From an uncultured Allobaculum sp. (GTDB taxonomy: Bacteria; Bacillota_I; Bacilli_A; Erysipelotrichales; Erysipelotrichaceae): a stretch of 54,354 nucleotides of DNA. The stretch lies in assembly GCA_910577085.1 (NCBI GenBank), contig CAJTLE010000004.1:1-54354 (forward strand), in the 5' to 3' direction. The notes beneath the pieces are model-generated. The model ran no database searches and was not told the DNA's origin. It was given only the letters and a program-made list of their open reading frames with translations. The position numbers and the translations under genes were made by a program. Shown here one piece after another: positions 1 through 9,900 of this stretch (position 1 is the stretch's first letter; each line of letters begins with the position of its first letter).

Positions 1-180
1 GTCAACATCTTTTGTGAAATATTTTTAAGAATTTCACAATCGATTATTTCTTCGATATCTAAAGATGATTTGCGTCAGGTCAGCAGCTGTGTGCCGCGTT
101 TCCTTAACGCTCATATAGGATACCATCTGTCCTGACCAAGGTCAAGCACTTTTGTGAAGTATTTTTGTTCATTCACAAAT
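1..180. repeat. Pair of 40-nt direct repeats, each with an internal inverted repeat
   Basis: Positions 1-40 and 141-180 are diverged copies of one another. Both begin GTCAA, continue with CTTTTGTGAA and a T-rich core (TATTTTT), and close with TTCACAA. Each copy is therefore an imperfect palindrome, TTGTGAA then 13-14 nt then TTCACAA (12-39 and 152-178). The 100 nt between them contain no convincing gene. They could be paired operators or the edge of a repeat family that continues left of the window. The function is not known. Confidence 0.6.
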
Positions 181-275
181 AGACCTTTTTCTGGCTTTGG
201 GGATTCGCTCTGGCTGTTCTGGTTTGAATCTAGACTGCCCTTTCGAATCTGCGATGATATTCATCTATAAAAAAA

Positions 276-305
276 TCCCTACCACCTCGCGGGCGATAGG
301 GTTTT
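276..305 (-). terminator. Hairpin terminator, possibly bidirectional
   Basis: TCCCTA at 276-281 pairs with TAGGG at 297-301 around a 15-nt loop. On the minus strand the stem is followed by a run of seven T; on the plus strand by TTTTATT. It is a second terminator-like hairpin beyond the one at 384-434. Confidence 0.6.
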
Positions 306-383
306 ATTATGACGGATCACTCGAAAATGTCAAGAAAAACATTTCAGGGCAATGCAGCAAGGTAAAGAACCGCTCCACTAGAA

Positions 384-434
384 AAGAGGCCTGGAATCCT
401 CTGCTCGAATGAGCAGCAGGACTCCAGGCCTCTT
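384..434 (-). terminator. Long rho-independent terminator of the 993-aa surface protein gene
   Basis: AAGAGGCCTGGA pairs with TCCAGGCCTCTT, continuing into an inner stem CTGCTC/GAGCAG with a GAAT loop. Only one mismatch and one bulged C interrupt about 22 base pairs. On the minus strand it is followed by TTTTC. It lies about 70 nt beyond the stop codon at 502. Confidence 0.85.
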
Positions 435-501
435 CCTATATAAAGATCAGTTATGGATATCAATGGTTCCTGTCCTTTTGTTCTGACCAGCGATCAAAAA
501 C

Positions 502-3483
502 TTAATGTTCACCATGATCTTTTCTGTTTTTGTTGCGACGCAGACCAATCAGACTCAACAGGCCAGCACCAGCAGAAACAAACAGTGCACTTAAATCCGC
601 CATCATTCCGGTTAATGCTGCAGTATGAGGAGTTGTTTTCGCCTTCTTTTCGATTTTTGGAAGGTTTGTCTGTGTGCGTAAGATGGTCGGTGTACCAGTA
701 TGGGAAACAGTGTCACTTGTTGACGGGGTGTTTGTTGTTTTTCTATTGGTTCTGGATTTGACATTCATCTTTGGTGTCTTTGGTTGTGGTGTAGTTGGTT
801 TCTCTGGAGTATTCGGTTTGTCCGGGGTTGGAGTATCTGGGGTATCCGGTTTGTCCGGGGTTGGATGATCTGGAGTATCTGGTTTATCTGGAGTGTCTGG
901 TTTGTCCGGGGTTGGAGTATCTGGAGAATCCGGCTTATCTGGGGTTGGAGTATCCGGGGTGTCTGGTTTATCTGGGGTTGGAACATAGAACATATTGTTG
1001 TAGCGGATGAACTCAGCCCTAGGGGTACCGTCGACAATTGACTGTTCATGTTTGGCTTCCTGAACATTGACTTTCATCTTTACAACCATCTGTATGGTGA
1101 CTTCTTCTGTTTCTTGTCCTTTTCCTTTATGCCAGTTCTCACCATTGCCATGCTGTTCATTATGACCATCCAGTACGGCGTTGGCGATCAGACGGCCATT
1201 GAACTCGCCATTTCCAACTTCTACTGCTGCATTTGGTGCCAGGATAGATCCATACCATGTCTTATCAAAATTCAGGCGGCCGCCGTAGTTTCCAAAGTTA
1301 AACATGACGTTGGCATTATATGGAGAGAAGGCCTGTGATGTTTCGTTTGGACGGATATTGGCCCGAATATCATAGGCGGCTGTATTCTGATCAAGGCCAG
1401 TGACGTTGATCAGAACTTTTTTGTCTCCCATATTCTTCAGATGGGTGAACTGATCGCTGCTGTTGAGAGAGCGTAAATCATCAATACTCATATTCACCAG
1501 ATAAGTGCCATCTTCACTGGTTGGGCAGACAGAGCAGTCAATCCGAATATCTTTATTGCCCTGGCTGTCCCGTTCTGTTGATTTAGCAATCTGATCTACA
1601 ACTGCCTGGGCTGCCTGTTTGGCTTCTTCACTCTTAGCCGCAGCAACGTTGGTCTGATTTTGCAGATTGACCGCATACTCAGCCAGTTTACTTAATGCTT
1701 CATCAAAATCGATTGGGGTTTCAGCTTTCTCAATACCTTTGATATTGCCCTGGTTTTTATAGATTGTCTGAACCTTACCATCTGCATCGGTTTTGGTCAG
1801 CGTATACAGATCTTTCTGACCTGGATCAGAATTCTGCGTAATTGTGTAGTCTTTGTCTCCGATGATCAGATACGAATTCGTATTGTTCATCGCAAAGCTG
1901 CCGCTGTCTTTGAAGGATCCGACGTAGTTCAAATCTTTATTGGAATAATCAAGCCGGTCGGTTCCGGATGGATTCTTATCAGAGCCAATTCCGATATATG
2001 GAGTGCTGGCATCCATTTCTCCGACTGCAACATTGGTGTTCGTATGGCCAGTCCATTTAAAGGTTTTCGCAAAAACGGAGAAATTACCTGCATCGCCTAA
2101 TCCTGTCAGACCATCACTGTACAGGAACTTGGCTTTCCAGGTATTACTTTGAAGATCTGGATTTACAGGCTGATCTGGGTCTTCCGGTTTATCCGGGTTC
2201 TGTTCAGGCTGTGGAGTGTTGCGGGTAATGTCATAAATCTGTTTTCCGGACAGAGTCATGGTAATCAGCTGGTCATCTTTTCCGCTCAAACCACTGGCGT
2301 GAATTCCGGAAAGTGTATAGGTTGTATCATCGCCAACCTTCACTTCTTTGAGCGTTGCACTCTGTGGCTGACCATCTGGTCCCGTAACCGTAATGGTTAC
2401 ACCTTTCGCATTGGCAACACCAGCCAGTTTCAGAGTGACATCTGCACAATATTTGCCATCTTCGCTGTCATCTTTAACGATTACGGTTGCGCCGGCAACT
2501 GTTGGCAGTTCATGAGTTGGGGTGGTGACATTTCCGTTTCCATCGAGCTGACGGGCATGGGTTTCCATTTCTACAGTTACCGATCCTGGATTGACTTGAT
2601 GTTCAATCGTTGCGTCGTTGTAGGTGGTTACTTTATTCACCTGACTGCTGCTCTGCTCTTCATCGACGATGACATCTTTGATTCGATTGCCATCTTGATC
2701 AAAGACATAATGGTCCTCTCGAATATCGCGATATGGCATGCCATCAGGCAGAACATACCAATTCGTAGTCCGTTGACCGATCACTTTTCCATCGGCATCT
2801 TTCAGATCTTCGACTGTGGTCACCGGAGTCAGTCCAGTTACATCCGGACGGTCGATTTCTTCGGTTACGACTTCAGTCTGCCCAGTTTTTTGCCAAGTGT
2901 ACTTGCCATCCACGTCCTTTTGCGCTTCGTCAGGGACTTCATCTGGTCGATACTCAGTTGTGCCGTTGTGTTTAGTTTTGTGGTCATTGACTGGAACCAG
3001 ATCAACCTGAATCTGGTTAGTATTCAGTGCACTGGAATCTTTGATATCCGCTTCTGCATCGGGAGTTGAACCTGTCATATTTTCATCAGCTGGCACAGTC
3101 TGATCAGTAGCTCCTTTCAGTTCACCATTGGAAGACTCTTCCTTCTTATTGGCCTTGGCTGAATCTTCTGACTGAGTCTGATCTTCTGTTGATGTCGGTT
3201 TGTCTGCCTGTAATGTGCCCTCAGACCCTTGAACTGGTTTGTTTTCCTGATCAGCAGAGGCAGAATCTTCACTTTGAACATCGGTATTTTCAACAACTGG
3301 AGATCCATTCACACTTAAAACTGTCTTCTGATCAGAAACTGTAACGCGAATGGTGTCTGTGGTCTTTTCTTGGTTATCCTGATTCTCCTGAGCATGCACT
3401 GCAGTTGGCAGGGCACCAAGAAACAGTGTCTGTGCAAGAAGAACGGTGGAGAGGTTTCGAATTGCTACGTTATATTTTTTCAT
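502..3483 (-). CDS. Large secreted surface protein with choice-of-anchor-A-like domain and Pro/Asp-rich stalk
   Basis: A 993-residue exported protein. Residues 1-32 form a signal peptide (basic MKKYN start, hydrophobic core, AVHA-QE cleavage). Residues 35-180 are acidic, Ser/Thr/Gln-rich and probably disordered. Residues 180-440 hold beta-rich segments. About residues 446-775 resemble the choice-of-anchor-A domain, including the segment GSILAPNAAVEVGNGEFNG near 744. A PDKPDTP-type repeat stalk follows (about 832-895), then a basic linker, TPHTAALTG, one membrane segment (LSALFVSAGAGLLSLIGL) and the basic tail RRNKNRK. This is the layout of a wall-anchored adhesin, but no LPXTG is present; TPHTA sits where the sorting motif would be. 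It has its own terminators downstream and a long empty leader upstream, so it is probably monocistronic. The ligand is unknown. Confidence 0.85.
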   Translation of the reverse strand: MKKYNVAIRNLSTVLLAQTLFLGALPTAVHAQENQDNQEKTTDTIRVTVSDQKTVLSVNGSPVVENTDVQSEDSASADQENKPVQGSEGTLQADKPTSTEDQTQSEDSAKANKKEESSNGELKGATDQTVPADENMTGSTPDAEADIKDSSALNTNQIQVDLVPVNDHKTKHNGTTEYRPDEVPDEAQKDVDGKYTWQKTGQTEVVTEEIDRPDVTGLTPVTTVEDLKDADGKVIGQRTTNWYVLPDGMPYRDIREDHYVFDQDGNRIKDVIVDEEQSSSQVNKVTTYNDATIEHQVNPGSVTVEMETHARQLDGNGNVTTPTHELPTVAGATVIVKDDSEDGKYCADVTLKLAGVANAKGVTITVTGPDGQPQSATLKEVKVGDDTTYTLSGIHASGLSGKDDQLITMTLSGKQIYDITRNTPQPEQNPDKPEDPDQPVNPDLQSNTWKAKFLYSDGLTGLGDAGNFSVFAKTFKWTGHTNTNVAVGEMDASTPYIGIGSDKNPSGTDRLDYSNKDLNYVGSFKDSGSFAMNNTNSYLIIGDKDYTITQNSDPGQKDLYTLTKTDADGKVQTIYKNQGNIKGIEKAETPIDFDEALSKLAEYAVNLQNQTNVAAAKSEEAKQAAQAVVDQIAKSTERDSQGNKDIRIDCSVCPTSEDGTYLVNMSIDDLRSLNSSDQFTHLKNMGDKKVLINVTGLDQNTAAYDIRANIRPNETSQAFSPYNANVMFNFGNYGGRLNFDKTWYGSILAPNAAVEVGNGEFNGRLIANAVLDGHNEQHGNGENWHKGKGQETEEVTIQMVVKMKVNVQEAKHEQSIVDGTPRAEFIRYNNMFYVPTPDKPDTPDTPTPDKPDSPDTPTPDKPDTPDKPDTPDHPTPDKPDTPDTPTPDKPNTPEKPTTPQPKTPKMNVKSRTNRKTTNTPSTSDTVSHTGTPTILRTQTNLPKIEKKAKTTPHTAALTGMMADLSALFVSAGAGLLSLIGLRRNKNRKDHGEH
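800..985. repeat. Tandem coding repeats of the Pro/Asp/Thr stalk
   Basis: The DNA encodes repeated units of the form PDKPDTPDTPT on the minus strand, seen on the plus strand as recurring TCCGGGGTTGGAGTATCTGG-like blocks. Near-identical copies in register make copy-number change by slippage or recombination plausible. Confidence 0.8.
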
Positions 3484-5631
3484 AGTCTATATCTGCGCCT
3501 TTCATTCAATAAAATCGTATTTATATGACATTTTTCGGTCTTTTTTTCGAGTTCTTAAAATCTGAATTCTTGTTTCATTATTTTCTGAAATATATAATGT
3601 TAACTGGGAGCTTTTGCGATTTGAATATATTTATTTGGCAGACTCACTTTCTTCCTGAATTCACCGCCAATTGCCTGTTTTGGTCTCAGACAGAAAAAAA
3701 CGAGTCTCTCAGTCTAGCGCGGCAGCCATTAAAACTCTTCTTCATCTTTTTACGGTGATTTTCTTTGAGGTTTCTATCCCTCCCTATTTCAGCTGGAATC
3801 TGGATGGTCAGATTTTCAGGCCGCTTCCAAACAGCCTACAAAGACTTTTCAGTTTGGATAAGACACAAAAACCCAGCCGATGGTCTCGACTGCCAAATCT
3901 GTCTTCACAATATTTCATGATAAAAACAACAATTCAAGCTTTGCATAGAAAATGGTCTGGGAAGCACACAAAAACAGATCTCAAATCATCAATTCAAATC
4001 CATATTTAAAATCAATGTTCAAAATCTGTATTAGGTATAAATGGTTTCCTGAACATTTTCAGTCTGTTTCCTGCATCTCTCTGGCCTCCGGCTTTCAGAT
4101 TTTCAGTCTGGCTGATCACTCTTCATGCTGAAGATGGATGAAAATAACGCGATCTATTTCCAGCCCCGCACTGATAAAGCGGACAGGACTCAAGAGATAG
4201 AAACAGTTAAAACGTATGCGTGGTAAATCCAGATGACCAGAAACGGAATCGTAACGGATCCAGAAGTTTCCAGAGGGCCTGACGGCCTTAACAACCGAAC
4301 ACGTTCTTGATCTGATTCCAATAGAAGCAGATGTCTCTTTCATGCCATGCTTTTATCTGGATTCACCGTAGTCTGTACAACGCATGAACGAGGACAGGAT
4401 CAATGACTCATTTCCTGGTTCAGATTTCTGTTTCAGGTCTTTTTGTTTCTTTTCTGTTTACAGGTACTGGCTGCAGGATGAAATCAGTCCATCTTGGAAC
4501 TTGGCTGATCGAAATATTCGGTCATCTCTTTTCCGCCTCTCTTTTTGCAAGATTCAAAGGGCACAGGGATCAGACCGCTGCAAAACCGCAGGCCATGTGC
4601 GCTTCACGGAGATTGTTTTATTTAGATAGCATATGTGATTTAATTATCTATTTACATAAACTGATTTAGATTGTTTTATTAATTTCAAATCCGCCTATCC
4701 GCTCGGCCTCTCTATTGTTCCATATGGTAGATTTTCAATCCAGCGGATTGCTCACAAATTGCAATGTATGATTTTTACGATATATAAAATTCTTTCATAT
4801 TATCTATGTATGGGCTTAAAGCAAATTTCTTGATCTTTTCAAATTGTAATTCCACTTTCTGGATGAGCTGAACATCCTGCCACTCTCAGCCTGGCCTGTT
4901 GATTAGCCGACTGTGTTAACATTCGGCTGCGCCTTTTTCTTGCCGATCTCCAATCCATATCCCGACTTTCTGTATAGCTCATCACAACAGCCTCATGAAA
5001 CTGTCCGTGAATTTATCTGAAATCCAGAAGTGGTGCACATAAAGATGCCAGCAGGAACTGCGAGCTTTTTCTTAAAGATTGTCTGGACGTTGTGCAAAGT
5101 TGCGCATCATCAGGCATATCGGTCCGACTCCATTCTCTCGCTTCATCTTCCTGATTTATGAATATCTGATTTTGGGTCACCAACAATTTTTCCTGCATAT
5201 AGATTTCTATCGATCAGTCAATATATTCAGCCGGATTTTCGATCTTTTTTCTCATAGGTCTGTGAAATATGATATCTTTTTCATATCAAATACCCGAACT
5301 CAGTCTGGGGGCTGCTGAAAACAAAAGGACTTGGAAAAAGAATACTTCTCTTCGTTTTATTCTGTTTCATTCCATTTGCATTTAATTTCCGCACCAGAAA
5401 CCAAATCTGCCTCAGTCAGTCTTCAGAGCGGAACATCTGAGACGGTATTTTTATATTGGATAACGATTTATTTTTGAATCCAGACTGTTTTTGCCTTTGC
5501 ATTCTATCATGCCTGTTTGCACAATCCAAATTAGAAGGAATGCACCATTGACCTCTATCGGATTTTTTCTATATCTATTTTAAGCATGTACTTATCTATT
5601 GTTTTTGCTTTTGAAAGGAGCAATGTCTTCC
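3484..5631. other. 2.1-kb stretch without a supportable gene
   Basis: It separates a minus-strand gene start from a plus-strand gene start. Short frames exist (for example 4116-4343 minus, 75 residues; 5079-5318 plus) but none has both a ribosome site and recognisable protein character. The plus strand is C/T-rich at 3520-4100, and 4615-4850 is notably A/T-rich with short inverted repeats. It may hold long leaders for the two divergent genes or decayed coding DNA. Confidence 0.5.
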
Positions 5632-6723
5632 ATGCCAGTAACCATTCGCGATGTTGCCGCGTTAGCCCAGGTATCGCCTTCAACGGTTTCCCGCACCATT
5701 CGTAACAGTTCTTCGATTTCTAAGCGCACCCAGGACCGGGTTCGCAAAGCCATGGCCCAGCTTGGGTATGAGCCTCCTACCCCGGCTGAAGCTTCAGCTG
5801 AAAACAAACCGCTTTCCGTTCTGGGGATTATCATGCCGCCTTCGGCTGACATCGCTTATGAGAATCCCTTCTATCTGGAAGTGATCCGTGGGATCACCCA
5901 GTTTGCCAATATGCGTCATTGCCTGAGCGCAACGATCACAGGGAAAGACGATCAGGAAATCATTCAGGCGATTCGTCAGCTTCAGAAAGCCGATTTTTCC
6001 AGCTCGTATATTGTTCTATTCTCCCGCAAGGACGATCAGGTCATTCAGTATCTCTACGATGAAGGCATCGATTACGTTCAAATCGGCCAGCCCGCAAACA
6101 ATAAAGCAGAAACGGTCTGCGTCGACAACGACAACATTCAGGCCGGCTACGATGCGACTGCCCATTTGGCCCATATGGGTCATAAACGAATCGCCTTCAT
6201 TGGGTCCCCTTCCAGTGAGATCTATTCAGCCAGCCGCCGACGTGGATATCGGATGTACCTCAATGAGCACAGTCTGCCCAATCTTCCGGAACTGTCTTTG
6301 GAAATTGAGCAGGGCGATGACGAAGGTCTTGAACAGATCCGCGAACTTCTGGATCGTAAAAATCCAAACTATCCAACTGCAGTCGTTGTCAGCGACGATA
6401 TTTATGGCATCATCGTCCGTCAGATCTGCGCCGAAATGGGCCTGATCATTCCAACTGACCTGTCGCTGATTTCCTTTAACAATTCGTATTTCTGTATGTT
6501 GACTGACCCAGCCTTGTCTTCCATCGATGTGAATGCCATCCAGCTTGGAATCGAAGCTGCCAGTCAGGCATTAAACCACCTTGAAAATGCTGGTCTGATG
6601 GCCTCCCGCACGCTGGTTCCGTATCAGATCATCAAACGCCAGAGCTGCTGCCCGCCCCATGCGGAGACTGAAAACGTTTCTGGGTCAGATAAAACTTCTG
6701 AAAATCAGGCAGTCAATCCATAG
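5632..6723 (+). CDS. LacI-family transcriptional regulator
   Basis: A 363-residue repressor of the LacI/GalR type. The N-terminus VTIRDVAALAQVSPSTVSRT is the family's helix-turn-helix, followed by the hinge region SKRTQDRVRKAMAQLGYEP. The rest has the two-lobed sugar-binding fold, with LISFNN and DPALSSIDVN segments typical of the C-terminal lobe. Length fits the family (about 330-360). The best start is ATG 5632: AAAGGAG at 5614-5620 lies 11 nt upstream, whereas the ATG at 5623 is only 2 nt from it. The helix-turn-helix and hinge resemble MalR-type regulators of maltose or alpha-glucoside genes, but the effector is inferred only. It stands alone between two surface protein genes; the nearest sugar transporter is the PTS gene at 13178-15409. 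Confidence 0.9.
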   Translation: MPVTIRDVAALAQVSPSTVSRTIRNSSSISKRTQDRVRKAMAQLGYEPPTPAEASAENKPLSVLGIIMPPSADIAYENPFYLEVIRGITQFANMRHCLSATITGKDDQEIIQAIRQLQKADFSSSYIVLFSRKDDQVIQYLYDEGIDYVQIGQPANNKAETVCVDNDNIQAGYDATAHLAHMGHKRIAFIGSPSSEIYSASRRRGYRMYLNEHSLPNLPELSLEIEQGDDEGLEQIRELLDRKNPNYPTAVVVSDDIYGIIVRQICAEMGLIIPTDLSLISFNNSYFCMLTDPALSSIDVNAIQLGIEAASQALNHLENAGLMASRTLVPYQIIKRQSCCPPHAETENVSGSDKTSENQAVNP

Positions 6724-6790
6724 TCACCAGCATCTGTTTTCTGGAGACCTCATTTCCAGAAGACTCTGCCCGATTCAAAAAGTAAAAAAC

Positions 6791-6842
6791 GCCCCTGTAC
6801 CTGGGTGAACGATTCAAATTTCGTTTCACCTGGTACAGGGGC
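6791..6842. terminator. Bidirectional terminator between convergent genes
   Basis: GCCCCTGTACC pairs with GGTACAGGGGC, extended by GGTGAAC/GTTTCACC around the loop. The plus side is followed by TTTGTCATTTTC and the minus side by a run of six T, so it can serve the LacI-type gene (plus) and the large VWA protein gene (minus). Confidence 0.85.
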
Positions 6843-6925
6843 TTTGTCATTTTCAGATTTCAGCTTCGATTTTCTGGTTGATCTGTTTTTTCTGCCAGAA
6901 TCTGGCCCATCGAGCTGTTGCTGGT

Positions 6926-9900
6926 TCAGCGCTTAGTCGAGAACTTTCTGGAGAACTTTTTCAGTTTCTTTTCCTGCGCGTAAGAAAGAACAAGCATTGC
7001 ACCGGCTGCTGTTCCACACATCAGCCAGAAATGAGCATCCGTTTTATGGGCTGTTGGAGCGCTTTTGGAAGACCCGGATGGTTTTGCCTGAGTGGATTGT
7101 GAGTGGGAAGAATTGGTGCCGCCTAAATTTACTCCGTTGTTCGAGCTGTTCGAACTGTTGCTGGAATCATTACTGGAACCGCCATTCGAGCCGCTGCCCG
7201 ATCCACTGTTCGATCCGTTTCCGGCGTTTCCATTGCTGGAACCATTATTCGATCCATTGTTGGATCCGTTGCCAGAACCATTGTTGGAACCATTATTCGA
7301 TCCGTTGTTGGATCCATTATTAGAACCATTGTTCGTGTTGTTATCGGAACCGCCATCATTACCGTTGCCATTACCGCCGCCGGATCCACCTCCAGAATTG
7401 TCTGGACTCTGATTTTTACGGGCATTGATGAATACAGCCGGCTGTGAGGGTTGACTCAGTGTATAACTGAGCTGGCCATTCTCTTCCGTGACGACGTACG
7501 TCCAGCTCATAATGGACTGATCATAGTAAAATTCGTCGTTCTCTTCGCCAATTTCTTCCAGAGTCACGGTATAGGTTCCAGGCTGCGTAAAGGTCAGTGA
7601 AAGGGGCGGAATGGTTCCATCAGCCTTGTTTGTTACTGTGAGATTGCCTTGCTCATCAACGGTCAGATCATCATTGAGATTCACCGCCCAGCCATCGATC
7701 TGTTCAGAATTGACTGTGTACTGGAAGGTAAACTGGCCTTCCGACAGTGTGTCATTGCGCATGATTTTCTTTGCGGGAGCAAAGGCAGGAGTGGTGATTG
7801 GAGTCCGCTTGCAGAAATTGCTGAAGACCAGCGGATCCAGCTCTTCCTTGTCTTTATCCCAGTCAATCTTATCTACATCTTTAAAGATCGTTACGGATTC
7901 AATATAAAGAACGCTTGTCTGATCTTCGGGATTGGCCTGATCGGCATCCGCTGCTGAATCGTCTGGATCCGTCAGAGATTCAGCTGGTTTTGTTCCAACT
8001 ATTACTGTGATGGTATACACGCTCGGATCAAAATCGATGTTGCCAACCGGATAGCCGCCAAGCTGAGGGATTTCTTTGAGCGTATACATATAGGTGCCCG
8101 GAGCGTTGTAAGTCACACCATCGAGAACATTAAACTGTTCTCCTTCCGGTTTAAAGAAACGATAGGTCGACTCACCCGATGGATCCGATGAAGTCAGTTC
8201 AAACGTAAAACTCAGATTCTTTTCTTCCTCCGTTAATGGAGAGCCATTTCTATGTTCGAAATGCTTGATGGCTGGAATGGTCAATGCTTCGTCAGGATCA
8301 AACACAGCTTTGTAATAGTTATAAAACTTGGCCTTGTCGATTATCGTCTGGGGATTCTTGGCATTGACATAATACACGCTGGCTTCAAGCTTACTGGAGG
8401 CTGCAGGATTTGCAGGCGGTGTAACCTGAACAACTGCATATTCTCTTGATTGATCAATCTTCGCTCCATATCCAGCCAGGTTATGGGGATCATTCTCAGT
8501 GATTTTGAAGAAGTAGTTTCCCAGTCTGTTAAAAGTCAGGCTGCCAAACTGGAAATCTCCCGTCTTGTTATTGGGCAGTGTCTGCAAAATTGCATCGGTT
8601 GGTGCCATGGATCGGTCCACCTGAATGATTCCCTGTTCATACGCCGCTTTTGTCGATTCATCTGCCCAGGTCATTGAGAAAGTGAACAGATTCTGAGTTT
8701 TAACCAGCTGATCATTGAAATAGACTTCCCCTTGCAGATTCGCCGAGGCCGGCTTGTAAAAGTAGGTATTTTCAAAGACTGGAGACTGCTCGGCTGGTAA
8801 CGGTACAAGTGTTGTCGTGCCTGTCTGGCTGGCTTCTGAATTCTCAGTGTCCCCTGTTTTGTCTTCATTTTCAACGCTCCATGTTGGTGTGACTTCAAGT
8901 ACATCCGCGTCCTTGTCAGGTCTTTTGGTGACACTTAAAGAAAGATGATAGATCTTGGAAGAATAGGTCATGCCATCAACATTTCCGCTGACTTCTCTGA
9001 ATTTATATTCATAAGTATGACCAGCATTTTTTGCTTCAAAGTTAATTGGGCCAAAGGAAATCAGGGTTCCGGCATTATTGACAATCAGTGTCCTGGTATT
9101 TCCATCCGTCTGGATGTCCCCTTCTGGCATCGGCGCCTCTGGATCTGTCGTACTCATTTCAAACTGGAACGTCTGCATGGCCTCAGGCAGTCCATCCGTA
9201 TCTCCCGCCAGCGTCTTGGTCAGAATGGGGGTATACACCGCATTGTCAATGGCATAGACATTGGTAAAGGAAATCTGGTCAACAGGCTGGGGCGTTTCCA
9301 TTTGATTTCCGTCCTGATCCTGAAGCCGGGTGATTACTGGTTTTGAAGCGGTCAGTTTTCCATCTGTCGGATTCTGAGTGATCTCAAGCGTAACCCGATA
9401 GACTTCCATAGACTCTTTAATGCCCGGAAGATCATTCTGACCACTGCGACTTTCGGAGATGTAATACGAATAAGTGCCAGGCTTGTCAAAAGTCACGGAT
9501 CCAAAAGCAAATTCATGATTTGGACTTTGACTTGTAACATTGACTGTATTTGGTGATGGAAGCGGGACATCCATTGGGCTTTCTGCATCGATTCGGATCT
9601 GGAAGACGTCGTCCTCTTGCCAGCTGCGGCCTGAAAGAATCTTCACTCCGCTAAAACCAGTCTGCAGCGAACTCAGGGTCAGTGGTTCTGGCTGGTAGGT
9701 ATTGATAAACGCAATCGGCTCTGTTCCCTGCGGCAGGACAGTGGCATCAACAGCCGGAGTGATCGAGGTAAAGCCTGGCATGCTCTGGCTGGTGTCTTCT
9801 TCTACATGAAGGCTGGCATAAAGCGGCAGAGCATGGAGGCGGATCTTTTCTCTGTTTTTCAAAGTAAAGGATCCCTGGCCATTTACAATCTCAACCGGAT

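Larger units (their letters stand above)
181..501. other. Gene-less 3' flank of the first surface protein gene
   Basis: A short plus-strand reading frame at 197-412 runs through two terminator hairpins and has no ribosome site or recognisable product, so no gene is called. The interval contains only the two hairpins listed separately. Confidence 0.6.

Noticed and set aside
197..412. Small plus-strand frame of 71 residues
   Set aside because: It runs through two terminator hairpins, has no ribosome site and no recognisable product.
2149..3069. 306-residue plus-strand frame
   Set aside because: It is antisense to the 993-residue surface protein; its composition (Ile/Phe/Trp-rich) is a shadow of that gene.
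4116..4343. 75-residue minus-strand frame in the 2.1-kb gap
   Set aside because: No ribosome site, no homology recognised, no terminator; treated as chance.
7140..7400. Short repeated GATCCATT words
   Set aside because: They encode an NNGS stalk within the VWA protein and are not a non-coding repeat array.
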